Of a stretch of 64,000 bases of DNA, positions 53,595-61,833 are shown one piece after another. The translations under genes and the position numbers were made by a program. The notes beneath the pieces were generated by a model. It saw only the letters and a list, made by a program, of their open reading frames with translations, did not search any database and was not told where the DNA came from. Each line of letters starts with the position of its first letter. The first letter of the stretch is position 1. The stretch comes from Butyricimonas faecalis (GTDB taxonomy: Bacteria > Bacteroidota > Bacteroidia > Bacteroidales > Marinifilaceae), in the NCBI RefSeq assembly GCF_003991565.1, contig NZ_CP032819.1, positions 3,162,001 to 3,226,000 of the forward strand, given 5' to 3'.

Positions 53595-55118
53595 ATGAAA
53601 AAGATTATATACACCTTATTCGTTCTTCCGTTTTTCATGCTCGGTATCTCGTGTGACGATTTCCTGACCGAAGAACCGGAGAACTCCGTTACGAACGGGA
53701 ATTTCTGGAAGACAGAACAGGATGCAGAATCGGCAATTTATGGACTACACAGGTTATTTCGCACCACATTCGGCTCGATCAATTACGTGTACCGGGATCG
53801 GGGATTTCCTTTTGATTTTATGAATCCCTCCATCTGGGGAGCCTCTTCAAACGGGACGCCGGTGTGGACCAACTCGTCAGCACAGCTTACGTGGGAAGGA
53901 GAATACGAGGTTATCGCTCAATGCAATCTCCTCATTGACAACCTGCAGAAGGTGGAAATGCCCGTGGATCGATACAATTTCTACCTGGGACAGGCATTGT
54001 GCATCAGGGCATACGTTTATTTCTATATTCTCAAGACTTGGGGTGACGCTCCCTTGATCAAAGAGTCTGTGGACATCGGGGAAAAAGCGAGAACCCCGTG
54101 GCAGGAATTGGCAGATTTTGCCATTGCCGATTTACTGAGAGCCAAAGCAATGTTACCCGCGGCCGTGGAACTCGTCGGTGCTGACGGTCAACCGATCACC
54201 AGCAAGCAAATCCCCTCGAAAGGGGCAGCGTGGGCCACGTTGGCTCACCTGTACGCGTGGAAAGCATCCTTGAATGAAGAACCGGAGTTGAACAAACTGG
54301 CTTTGCAGGCCTGCGACTCGGTCATCGCGGATAGGTCCTATCGATTGGCAGATAACGTGGAAGACGTGTGCGAGAAAGTAATTCGGGGAAACAGCCCGGA
54401 GGGGATTTTCGAACTGGATTACCAGAATATTTCCGAGGACGATTTGAAACCATCGGGTTCTTACGCGGCAGGGGGATTCCAGAAATGGCCCGTGGAGCCG
54501 CTGACAACTCCATCGACGAGACGTAGCCTGCTACGATTGAATAACTCCACAGCTATGGCTATGTTCCCCGATCTCTCGGATGAAAGAAGGCAGGAGTATT
54601 TCTATCAGCTGGATGAGATGGCACAAGAACCCGTGTCAATCACACAAGGGGCCGCTTATATCCGGAAATGGCGGGGTGTGATTACCTACACGGATGGTCC
54701 GGATGCGGGAAGAATAAAGGCCTACGAGGATAACGAGATTCTGTTCCGGCTTGCTGATATTATTCTGCTCCGGGCAGAATTGAAAGAATTGACGGGTGAC
54801 ACGCAAGGGGCCATCGAGGATCTGAATTCTGTACGCGATAGGGCAAAGGCCCATACTTACACGACCGACGAGGGGGAACTGAAGAAGGTGATCGCGCTGG
54901 AAAGGGAAAAGGAGTTGTTCCTCGAATACGGGGCTCGTTATTATGACATCGTGCGTAACGGGACATTCCGGGAGAAACTACGAGGCAAGTACAAGACCCT
55001 GACAGACCAAGACGTGAAGGACGGCGCCTTGTTCTTACCCGTGGGAAGTAAGGCTTTCAATGATAATACTCTTATGAAACAAACACCTTATTGGTTCAGA
55101 AACGGGTATGCTTATTAA
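53595..55118 (+). CDS. SusD/RagB-type surface lipoprotein
   Basis: Outer-membrane lipoprotein that caps the SusC channel and binds the nutrient. Signal peptide with lipobox (GISC, Cys about 20) followed by DDFLTEEPENSVTNGNFWKTEQDAESAIYGLH, the classic SusD N-terminus. TPR-rich helical body with RAYVYFYILKTWGDAPLI (about 135-152), and the C-terminal FLEYGARYYDIVRNG... FLPVG region. At 507 residues it is normal. It is 3 bp after the SusC-like gene. The substrate is unknown; no glycoside hydrolase or peptidase lies in this locus. Confidence 0.95.
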   Translation: MKKIIYTLFVLPFFMLGISCDDFLTEEPENSVTNGNFWKTEQDAESAIYGLHRLFRTTFGSINYVYRDRGFPFDFMNPSIWGASSNGTPVWTNSSAQLTWEGEYEVIAQCNLLIDNLQKVEMPVDRYNFYLGQALCIRAYVYFYILKTWGDAPLIKESVDIGEKARTPWQELADFAIADLLRAKAMLPAAVELVGADGQPITSKQIPSKGAAWATLAHLYAWKASLNEEPELNKLALQACDSVIADRSYRLADNVEDVCEKVIRGNSPEGIFELDYQNISEDDLKPSGSYAAGGFQKWPVEPLTTPSTRRSLLRLNNSTAMAMFPDLSDERRQEYFYQLDEMAQEPVSITQGAAYIRKWRGVITYTDGPDAGRIKAYEDNEILFRLADIILLRAELKELTGDTQGAIEDLNSVRDRAKAHTYTTDEGELKKVIALEREKELFLEYGARYYDIVRNGTFREKLRGKYKTLTDQDVKDGALFLPVGSKAFNDNTLMKQTPYWFRNGYAY

Positions 55119-55131
55119 CTCATTAAACGAT

Positions 55132-55764
55132 ATGAACATGAAAAAATGTGCGTTATTTATAATAGGATTCATGATTATTTTCTGCGGTTGCGGGAAGGAT
55201 TATTTTCACGATACCGGGCTGGCTAACGGTAAACACGATTGTACGATTTGGGAATATATGCAACAGGATCGGGAAAACTGGGACTCAACAATACTCGTTA
55301 TCAAACGGGCCGGTCTCCAATCCTTGTTTGACGGGACAGATGGCGAGAATAAAGAGATCACGTTTTTCGGACCAACAAACATGTCGATCATGCAGTTTCT
55401 TTTCAAAACGGTGGATGAGGAGTATGAAATGATGTATTCATCCATTGATGACATCCCCGTGGAGATCTGCAGGCAATTCATTCTTTCCCACGTGATTCGG
55501 GAGAAATGGCTGAGTACCGATTTTGAGTTTGAAAACAAGGGGACCTTGACCGGAGGATCGGAGGAAACGAATTTGGCAGGAAACCCGTTGCGCATTTATC
55601 GGACAAAAGGAGAGTACATGGGAATTCCCGGCATCGGGGCAGAGACCTTGTACGTTCATTCCCTGACATTCGGACACATTGTCTTGATCGCTTCATCAAA
55701 CATTGAAATGACGAACGGAACGGTTCATTCACTAAGTAATTCGTATCAATTTACCGAACTATAA
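55132..55764 (+). CDS. Fasciclin-domain surface lipoprotein
   Basis: Lipoprotein of about 210 residues in the SusC/SusD operon. A signal peptide with lipobox CGC precedes a single fasciclin-like (FAS1) domain: an N-terminal stretch TIWEYMQQDRENWDSTILVIKRAGLQSLFDG, then ITFFGPTNMSIMQFLF, then LSHVIREKW and a C-terminal YVHSLTFGHIVLIASSNIEMTNGTVHSL, which is the typical FAS1 ending with N-G-x-V-H. FAS1 domains mediate adhesion or ligand binding. The open frame starts at 55108, inside the susD gene; ATG 55132 or 55138 gives a proper signal peptide. It probably assists substrate capture by the SusC/SusD complex. Confidence 0.85.
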   Translation: MNMKKCALFIIGFMIIFCGCGKDYFHDTGLANGKHDCTIWEYMQQDRENWDSTILVIKRAGLQSLFDGTDGENKEITFFGPTNMSIMQFLFKTVDEEYEMMYSSIDDIPVEICRQFILSHVIREKWLSTDFEFENKGTLTGGSEETNLAGNPLRIYRTKGEYMGIPGIGAETLYVHSLTFGHIVLIASSNIEMTNGTVHSLSNSYQFTEL

Positions 55765-55774
55765 ATCAAATTCC

Positions 55775-56197
55775 ATGAAAATATTTTGCAAGTACATCAT
55801 TCCAATTTTGTTGCTTCTAGCGGCAATCAGTTGTGATAAGACTACCGTGGGGTATTTGTTTGCCGACAACCTGACCTACACGCCCGATTCGATCGTCGTG
55901 AAAGCCGTGCTTGACCCGGTGGAGGATGAAGAACAAATCGACAAGGAAATGCCGTGGCAATCCGTGGCGTTGGAGGGAGTGCAAGGCACATCACCAATCA
56001 ATTATGCCATTGAAAATGTAGTAACCCCGGATGGGGATCCTGCATCCGTTTCCCAATTTCAAATGGTTCGGAAAGGGGTGATCGAGTTACCGTGGAACCA
56101 CACCGTACCTCCCGGTCGCTACGTGATCAGTATTCGGGTATCCAATGAAGGACGATCCATTGTGAAAGATTCGGTATACACCGTGATTGTCAAGTAG
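55775..56197 (+). CDS. Small surface lipoprotein of SusC/SusD operon
   Basis: Lipoprotein of 140 residues with signal peptide and lipobox AISC (Cys about 20). The mature part is beta-rich with the pattern YTPDSIVVKAVLDP and a C-terminal PPGRYVISIRVSNEGRSIVKDSVYTVIV, which looks like an Ig-like or cadherin-like single domain as in many small Bacteroidetes surface proteins. I do not recognize a specific family. It is 10 bp after the fasciclin gene and before the operon terminator, so it is the last gene of the operon. Its function is probably substrate binding or structural. Confidence 0.78.
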   Translation: MKIFCKYIIPILLLLAAISCDKTTVGYLFADNLTYTPDSIVVKAVLDPVEDEEQIDKEMPWQSVALEGVQGTSPINYAIENVVTPDGDPASVSQFQMVRKGVIELPWNHTVPPGRYVISIRVSNEGRSIVKDSVYTVIVK

Positions 56198-56216
56198 TCG
56201 TCCCTTGAGAAGTATT

Positions 56217-56258
56217 TCAGCGAAACATCTCTTTCCATGGGTGTTTCGCTGATTTTAT
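56217..56258 (+). terminator. Terminator of SusC/SusD operon
   Basis: TCAGCGAAACA (56217-56227) pairs perfectly with TGTTTCGCTGA (56242-56252), followed by TTTTAT. The stem is 11 bp. It lies 19 bp after the last gene. Confidence 0.9.
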
Positions 56259-56315
56259 AATTATTCATTATAATGGTGTTATTAATACTTGTTGAAATGA
56301 AACTTTGCAGCCTTA

Positions 56316-56855
56316 TCACATCCCAATTACCTTTCTAACCGTATTTGCCGTTCTGATTGTCAGTTTACCGCTAATGTTTGCACTCGCCGTTTTCGACCAC
56401 CAATTTGTCTTTTGATAATTCTTTCGGTTGAAAGACCAGAATATTGCATTCCTGTAGCTCTTTATCTTTTCAAATTCTTCTTTAGGTTTACCTATTTCAC
56501 GACAAACCTCGACAGGTGTTGTCGGTGGCATGATAAAGATCAGATTATCATACGTCTCCTTGTTGTCATCTCCCCACCAGTCGGGAGCGTTATTCAATAT
56601 ATCTTCCAGTTCTTCTTTTGATATAACAAAAATCGGTATGTCCAAATTGAACCTTTCGTTTATCATTGCTTCAAGCCGACCGGAAAAATCTTCTTCGTCA
56701 TTTCTGTCACGAGAAAAGATCACATTCCCGCTGTTTAGCCATGTTTTAACTTCTGTCAATCCCATTTCTTCAAAGCTTGCCTTTAAACAGCTCATCTGGA
56801 TTTTATTTTTACCACCAACATTAATGCCCCTTAAAAATGCGATATATCTTTTCAT
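56316..56855 (-). CDS. DUF1697 family protein
   Basis: Protein of 179 residues, complete. The DUF1697 signature is at the start: MKRYIAFLRGINVGGKNKIQMSCLKASFEEMGLTEVKTWLNSGNVIF. The C-terminus is also typical of the family (KTNWWSKTASANISGKLTIRTANTVRKV). No reaction is established for this widespread family. It faces the SusC/SusD terminator and is transcribed alone. TAACTTTG on the minus strand at 56961-56968 is a possible -7 element, about 105 bp upstream. The gap 56856-57157 otherwise shows only AT-rich sequence and TAATTTTG at 57081-57088, a possible -7 for the rightward lipoprotein gene. Confidence 0.9.
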   Translation of the reverse strand: MKRYIAFLRGINVGGKNKIQMSCLKASFEEMGLTEVKTWLNSGNVIFSRDRNDEEDFSGRLEAMINERFNLDIPIFVISKEELEDILNNAPDWWGDDNKETYDNLIFIMPPTTPVEVCREIGKPKEEFEKIKSYRNAIFWSFNRKNYQKTNWWSKTASANISGKLTIRTANTVRKVIGM

Positions 56856-57157
56856 CTTACAGATTTGTTTACAGAGTGTGCAACTTGTGCTTGTAGCGTG
56901 GTCTGAATGATATTGATATGATTTACTAATGATTCAAAGTTCATATTTGGGTACTTTGTGCAAAGTTACTATTTTTATTATCAAAGTTTTAATATTGGCA
57001 CGATTGTTAAAGGATATTTACTGCGTGAAAAAACTGCTTTAATTCATAGAGAAAATCATCTGCCATACGATAAATCTTTGTAATTTTGGCCTCAGAGAAC
57101 TTAGTGGTAACTCTTAAATTTGTACTTTATATTGAATTCACGTTAAATATGAATTGA

Positions 57158-57970
57158 ATGAATAAGATTCTATATAAGATTCTTGTTTTCTTGCCTTGCC
57201 TGCTGGTTTTATGCAGCAGTTGCACGGACGATAGCGACAGACCGTGGTATCAGGATGTCGAAGCATTGGAAAGTTGTTATTTGGCGGCGGTACGGGATGC
57301 GGAGGAAGCGTTGCCGCAGGAAATATGTCGCACGCTGCCCGCCATCGTTTCGCCGGACAGCCTGGATGATCTGCGACAGCAATGGATGGTTTCTGCCGAC
57401 GGGAAGGCGTTCGTCCTGGTCGGTTCGATGATGTCGTCCGCGGAGGCGGAGGGGTATCCCGCACCATCCGACGAGCTTTTTACGATGGATGGACGGATGC
57501 CGTGGGTGACGCTACCTTACGACCTTGCCGACCACTTGCTGGAACGGCTTCCGGTCTGCAGCGATTCGCTGGAGTGCCGCATGAGGCTCGTGCAACTGCT
57601 TGGACTTCCGCCCGCTTGCGATTACGATTGCATCACCTTTTTCTACGCGGAGGCGGATGGGCTTTTCCGTCCGACTCCCGATAACGAGACGACCGATCAC
57701 GAAGCGGAGTTGGACTTTCCGGCCTCTGCCACGCCGGATTACCGCGAGTGGTTCGAAGAAAACAGGCAGTTCTCCTACTTTTCGGATACGCCTTACCCGT
57801 GGACACGCCTGGGGTACACCTACGACTGGCACGGCGGCACAAGTAGCCACGTCGGTCCCGGGGAATTCATTATCAGGGAGGGAGCAACTGTCAGGGTAGC
57901 GGCGAAAACGGGGATATGGAGCTGGTACCGGGAAATAAGCCGACAGACCAACCGTCAGCCGGGCATTTGA
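57158..57970 (+). CDS. Unknown lipoprotein, GC-rich
   Basis: Protein of 270 residues. The signal peptide ends in the lipobox SSC (Cys about 22), so it is a lipoprotein. I do not recognize the family. The mature part is acidic and rich in Tyr, Trp and Pro, with a final segment (PYPWTRLGYTYDWHGGTSSHVGPGEFIIREGATVRV) resembling short surface-exposed beta structure. Codon use is clearly more GC-rich than the neighbouring AT-rich spacer and the genes at 60.4-61.7 kb, and equal to the SDR gene downstream, suggesting the pair came together. It is 36 bp upstream of the SDR gene and probably cotranscribed. Confidence 0.7.
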   Translation: MNKILYKILVFLPCLLVLCSSCTDDSDRPWYQDVEALESCYLAAVRDAEEALPQEICRTLPAIVSPDSLDDLRQQWMVSADGKAFVLVGSMMSSAEAEGYPAPSDELFTMDGRMPWVTLPYDLADHLLERLPVCSDSLECRMRLVQLLGLPPACDYDCITFFYAEADGLFRPTPDNETTDHEAELDFPASATPDYREWFEENRQFSYFSDTPYPWTRLGYTYDWHGGTSSHVGPGEFIIREGATVRVAAKTGIWSWYREISRQTNRQPGI

Positions 57971-58006
57971 TGGGCGATTCACTAACAATCTAAATAAGTC
58001 ATTCGT

Positions 58007-58768
58007 ATGAAAACAGTATTCATTACAGGCGGTTCTACCGGTATCGGTGCCGCTTCGGTTAAGAAATTCATCCAACAGGGATGGAACGTGGGGTTTATGG
58101 ACATCAATGAGGAGGCGGCTCGCGAACGGATGGAAGAGATAAACCGTCCGGAACAATTGATTTTTGTGCCGGGCGACACTCGGAACCGTGCAGACATCCA
58201 TCGTGCCGTCGAAGAAACCGTGAAGAGGTTCGGCCGGCTGGACAGCGTGGTGGCCAACGCGGGCATCCATCGCTGCAACACGTTGCTGGACATTTCAGAC
58301 GAGGAGCTGGACTTGATGATCCAGACCAATATCTACGGTACGGTGAACACGCTCCGCGAGGCGGTGCCGCACATCATTCGTGCGGGAGGAGGGACGGTGG
58401 TTATCAACGCTTCGGACCAGTGGTTCGTTGGTAAGGCGCATAGTTTCGGCTACGGGCTGACCAAAGGTGCGCTGGGACAAATCACCCGAAGTCTCTCCAT
58501 AGACCTTGGCCCGAAGAACATCCGTGTCAACGCCGTGTGCGCGGGGACCATCCACACGCCTTTGGTGGACAATCTGTTCGAGAAGTTTGCTCAAGAGAAT
58601 CATTGCAGCATTGACGACTATTGGCGCGAGGAGAACGCCCTGTATGCAAGAGGTTCCGCGGGACGTCCGGAGGAGGTGGCGGAAATGGTGTACTTCCTGG
58701 CTTCCGATGCGTCAAGTTTCTGCACGGGAGGGCATTATCTGGTAGACGGAGGTCTGGTGGCACATTGA
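58007..58768 (+). CDS. Short-chain dehydrogenase/reductase (classical SDR)
   Basis: NAD(P)-dependent oxidoreductase of 253 residues. Cofactor motif TGGSTGIGAAS (6-16) and NAG (about 85-87), and the active-site YGLTKGALG (about 149-157, YxxxK) preceded by a serine region VINASDQWFVGKAHSFG (about 127-143). The C-terminus GGHYLVDGGLVAH is the usual SDR ending. Substrates of such enzymes are varied (sugars, sterols, fatty acids, polyols). It lies with the lipoprotein gene upstream, and a palindromic element begins 18 bp after the stop. Confidence 0.9.
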   Translation: MKTVFITGGSTGIGAASVKKFIQQGWNVGFMDINEEAARERMEEINRPEQLIFVPGDTRNRADIHRAVEETVKRFGRLDSVVANAGIHRCNTLLDISDEELDLMIQTNIYGTVNTLREAVPHIIRAGGGTVVINASDQWFVGKAHSFGYGLTKGALGQITRSLSIDLGPKNIRVNAVCAGTIHTPLVDNLFEKFAQENHCSIDDYWREENALYARGSAGRPEEVAEMVYFLASDASSFCTGGHYLVDGGLVAH

Positions 58769-58785
58769 TTCTGTTGCAAATTTCA

Positions 58786-58943
58786 AAAGGGACTGTCTAA
58801 TAAGTTAGTCTTTTAATAACTACCTCCCCTAACCCCTCCTTGCACAGGAGGGGAAACCGCTTGGTAAGCAACTCTCCCCTGTGTAAGGGGGAGTTGGAGG
58901 GGTAGCTTGTTGATAGGAATAAGACTTGTTAGACACTCCCTTT
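58786..58943. repeat. Palindromic interspersed element with terminal inverted repeats (copy 4)
   Basis: About 158 bp. Left end AAAGGGACTGTCTAATAAG (58786-58804) and right end CTTGTTAGACACTCCCTTT (58925-58943) are inverted repeats with few mismatches. The interior has the same two hairpin cores as the copy at 13227. No reading frame. It ends 27 bp before the extended stop of the phosphatidylserine decarboxylase-like gene. Confidence 0.78.
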
Positions 58944-58969
58944 GTTTTCCTCCTATTCGATGAATCTTG

Positions 58970-60250
58970 TTATTTAACCGACTTCACTTCGCCCAGCTTT
59001 TCACCCATCAGGATGTGTTGCCATGCGTTGTCTCCATCCTTCGGAGAGGTCAGGCGAAAGTCCGCATCTTTCTAGAATACCAGCACGAAATCCGAACCAC
59101 CGAACAGGAAATAGCCCAGTTCATCGCCTTTTTTAACCCGATCACCGACTTGTAGTCCTTCCGTGAAGTTGACAGAAGCCACTTGCGACATACCGATCGG
59201 CATCACGGCCACCAATCCATGTGCGTCAGTTTCGATGATAGCCAGTCCGCGCGTTTCGATGCTTTGCCAACCCGGAACGGAACAATCTACGACATATTGC
59301 TTCAAATCAGGCTCCCAAGTGATTTTTCCACCCAAAGCGTCATCTCCCGGAATGATGCGAAGTTCGCAGATAACACCCGATAACGGGAAGTGATAGCGGT
59401 GGTAGTCATTGGCATTGAGGAAAGCGTGATAGAACGTACCTCCGGCAAAGGCATCGCAATAAGGGCTGTCCGGGCCGATAAGGTTGCGTACGGAATTGAA
59501 CACGCGGGATTTTACCGCGATCTTTTCATCCGTGATGATGTAGGATTCGTCATCAATCTTCCAAACTCCCTGCGGGATACAATCGGCTGGAGAGGCCACG
59601 ATGGAATTATCTTCCGGCGAGGTGATAGGCCGTTGGTCGGGAGAGGCTAAGCGACGGCAGAAAAAGTCGTTGAATGAATGCCAGTTCGACGGGTCTTCAT
59701 ACCATCCATTGGTCATGCCTAGTTCTTCTTGCTGCATCATCAGTTCCTCGTATTCCTTGTTCCAGGATTCCGGTGACGAGAGGAAGCTTCCCCACGACTT
59801 GCAGTAATCTACCAGCCAGCTGCGGTAAGGTTCCACGTATTGCACAGAATTCGTAAACAGCGTTTCGCCTTCCAACGCCTCCAGCGGCATGCAGTTGATG
59901 AAATAGCAATAGCACAGAGCCTGATACATTCGCCCGAAGATACTGGGCTGCCCGGGACAGAAAATGACATCCCACGGCATGGCGGTCTGCGAATGGTCGA
60001 TGAAGTTATAGTATTCTTCCAGCGATTGTGCCGGGTTGGTGGAGGAGTCAGGATTGATTTTCTTGCCTTTCTCGATGGCTTCCGTGAGGAGTAACTTGAT
60101 ACGTTCGTCGCTCTTCACCAAATCGACCAGCTTTTGTGTGGTAGGGCTGTACTGTTTCTCTTCCTTAGCCTTATCTTGGCACGACAGGAGGATCATAAGC
60201 AAGAATGCCGATAATAGCATTCTTAACGAGTTGTTCATTAAGTTTCTCAT
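58970..60250 (-). pseudogene. Phosphatidylserine decarboxylase-family lipoprotein with in-frame amber codon
   Basis: PSD-family protein with an N-terminal lipoprotein signal (lipobox LLSC, Cys about 24) instead of the usual cytoplasmic start. Family motifs: FNDFFCRRL (about 194-202), VASPADC (about 221-227), FYHAFLNANDYHRYHFPLSG (about 275-294), and GGSDFVLVF at the C-terminus, which holds the Gly-Ser self-cleavage site for the pyruvoyl group. The first frame stops at TAG (59074-59072) after 392 residues. The frame then continues open for 33 more codons, without a start, to TAA at 58970. That tail (KDADF, then HILMGEKLGEV) looks like the normal family C-terminus. A CAG-to-TAG change is the simplest explanation. 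Confidence 0.8.
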
Positions 60251-60366
60251 ATGCTAATATGTATATTTTAATTATGATGTGTGCAAATTTATATATAAAT
60301 CACAATTTACACCAATAATCCTGCAACCTTTCCGTGAAGTTGACCGAAATAATGCTTTTTACACGA

Positions 60367-60415
60367 TTGCACTATAATAGTGCAAAAAGAAAATGAAAAT
60401 GCACTTTAGTAGTGC
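60367..60415. promoter_or_regulatory. Paired palindromes upstream of ATPase remnant
   Basis: TTGCACTATAATAGTGCAA (60367-60385) is a perfect palindrome, and GCACTTTAGTAGTGC (60401-60415) is an imperfect copy. Centres are 32 bp apart. The arrangement mirrors the pair before the complete DUF4143 ATPase at 5832. Confidence 0.65.
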
Positions 60416-60466
60416 GAAATTTGTTTTTTTTGCAAAAAACGTGATCGTGATGGACAAGTTATTGAA

Positions 60467-61024
60467 TTGCGGTTGAGACAGGTTATAAACCAAACGCTGG
60501 AGAACGATATTCCGATGTATGCCAATATGAATGTAGCGACCGGAAGAAAGTTGAAGCAATTACTCGCGATAATATCTAAAAGTGCACCGTTCAAACCTAA
60601 CATGACTAAAATAGCCGATATGCTATCAGCCAGCCGCAACAATATTTCGGATTATTGCCTGTATATTGAAGAGGCGGGCATGATCGCTCAGCTAAGGGAT
60701 AATACAGGCGGCATTCGCGGATTAGGCAAGGTTGACAAGGTATATTTGGATAACACGAATCTTATTTATAATCTTGCTGATGGCACTTCCAATGTCGGGA
60801 ATATCTGCGAGACGTTCTTCTTAAATCAAATGCGGGTTAAGCATGATGTATTTGCATCTCCTGTCGCCGATTTCTTGGTGGACGATAAAACATTCGAAGT
60901 AGGGGGTAAGAAGAAAGGACAGAAGCAGATTAAAGAGGTCGAGAACGGATATATCGTAAAGGATGATATCGAAAACGGGTATCTGAATATTATTCCGCTG
61001 TGGCAATTCGGATTAACGTATTAA
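60467..61024 (+). pseudogene. C-terminal remnant of a DUF4143 AAA ATPase
   Basis: The readable 185 residues match the C-terminal part of DUF4143 ATPases: RLRQVINQTLENDIPMYANMNV, then LLAIISKSAPFKPNMTKIADMLSASRNNISDYCLYIEEAGMI, then KVYLDNTNLIYNL, ETFFLNQMR and a degenerate nuclease-like end with FLVDDKTFEVGGKKKGQKQI. The N-terminal P-loop and Walker B half, about 200 residues, is missing. No proper start codon exists: the frame opens with TTG. The promoter-side palindromes remain just upstream, so the gene appears to have lost an internal segment from its 5' half. It is not expected to hydrolyse ATP. Confidence 0.88.
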
Positions 61025-61044
61025 TGAGGTGGGTATCGGGTGGT

Positions 61045-61076
61045 TTTGTTTATGTCCTTTGAATTCACTATATTTG
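61045..61076 (+). promoter_or_regulatory. Promoter of the mntA-hepT pair
   Basis: TTTG (61045-61048), 20-bp spacer, TATATTTG (61069-61076), matching the Bacteroidetes consensus. The mntA start is 26 bp further on. Confidence 0.75.
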
Positions 61077-61102
61077 TAATAAATATTTTGGTTATAGTAA
61101 TC

Positions 61103-61396
61103 ATGAAAACGACGAAGGAATATTTACTGTTGTTGCGGACGTATAAATTGCAGTCTGCGATTCGATATGGGATTTCTCGCATCGGAATCTTTGGCTCCGT
61201 AGCTCGTGGAGAGCAACAAGAAGGGAGTGATGTAGATGTTTACGTCGAGCTTTCCTCTCCTGATTTGTTCTGTCTGGTACATATCAAGGAGGAATTACAG
61301 CAACTTTTCGGTTGTCCTGTCGATATTGTTCGCTTGCGAGATAATATGAACGAATTATTAAAACGTTCCATTATAGAAGAAGGAATTTATGCTTAA
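61103..61396 (+). CDS. MntA-like minimal nucleotidyltransferase antitoxin
   Basis: Minimal nucleotidyltransferase of 97 residues from ATG 61103. The GSX10DXD active-site motif is intact: G31-S32, then D43-V-D45 (GSVARGEQQEGSDVDVYVE). In HEPN/MNT systems this protein inactivates the HEPN toxin by adding AMP to a tyrosine. The open frame extends upstream to 61040, but that portion lies on the promoter, and ATG 61103 gives the family start MKTTKEYLLLL. It overlaps hepT by 8 bp. Confidence 0.9.
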   Translation: MKTTKEYLLLLRTYKLQSAIRYGISRIGIFGSVARGEQQEGSDVDVYVELSSPDLFCLVHIKEELQQLFGCPVDIVRLRDNMNELLKRSIIEEGIYA

Positions 61397-61760
61397 AGAA
61401 GAAATTTTGATAGACTCTTTGCGTAAGATAGAGCAGGCGATTGATCGGATTATAAAAAAATCTGCTTGTATGGATAGCTATCATTATTATTATAATACGC
61501 CATCCGGGATGGAACGTTTGGAAAGTACTTGTATGTTACTGATAGCTATAGGAGAAGGATTGAAAGGTGTAGATAAACTTACAGACAAACAATTGTTAGT
61601 ACAATATCCTGAAATAGATTGGAAAGGTGCGATGGGAATTAGAGATATTATCGCTCATCATTATTTCGATTTGGATGGAGAAATCGTTTATAGTGTTGTC
61701 AAGACAAAACTTCCTGATATGTTGGTTACCATTCGTGCGATATTGAAGAAGATAGAATAG
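61389..61760 (+). CDS. HepT-like HEPN-domain toxin (DUF86)
   Basis: HEPN ribonuclease-type toxin of 123 residues. The catalytic RX4HXY motif is intact: R85, H90, Y92 in RDIIAHHYFDLDGEIVY. The tyrosine is the site that MntA proteins modify. The remaining sequence is helical as in DUF86. It overlaps mntA by 8 bp and shares its promoter; no separate terminator is seen before the convergent peptidase terminator. The likely role is RNA cleavage that halts growth, possibly in phage defence. Confidence 0.9.
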   Translation: MLKEEILIDSLRKIEQAIDRIIKKSACMDSYHYYYNTPSGMERLESTCMLLIAIGEGLKGVDKLTDKQLLVQYPEIDWKGAMGIRDIIAHHYFDLDGEIVYSVVKTKLPDMLVTIRAILKKIE

Positions 61761-61776
61761 AATTTTATAAAAAAAC

Positions 61777-61810
61777 TCCCCTCACTTTACAAACGTAACA
61801 TGAGGGGAGC
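61777..61810. terminator. Terminator, mainly for the M20 peptidase gene
   Basis: CTCCCCTCA (61777-61785) pairs with TGAGGGGAG (61802-61810). On the minus strand it is followed by TTTTTTT, so it serves the leftward peptidase gene; the hepT side has only a short tail. Confidence 0.85.
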
Positions 61811-61833
61811 CTAAATGATATTTACCTACAAGA

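Noticed and set aside
57512..58270. 252-codon minus-strand open frame across the lipoprotein and SDR genes
   Set aside because: It is antisense to two frames with clear protein features (lipobox, SDR motifs); high GC content produces such shadow frames.
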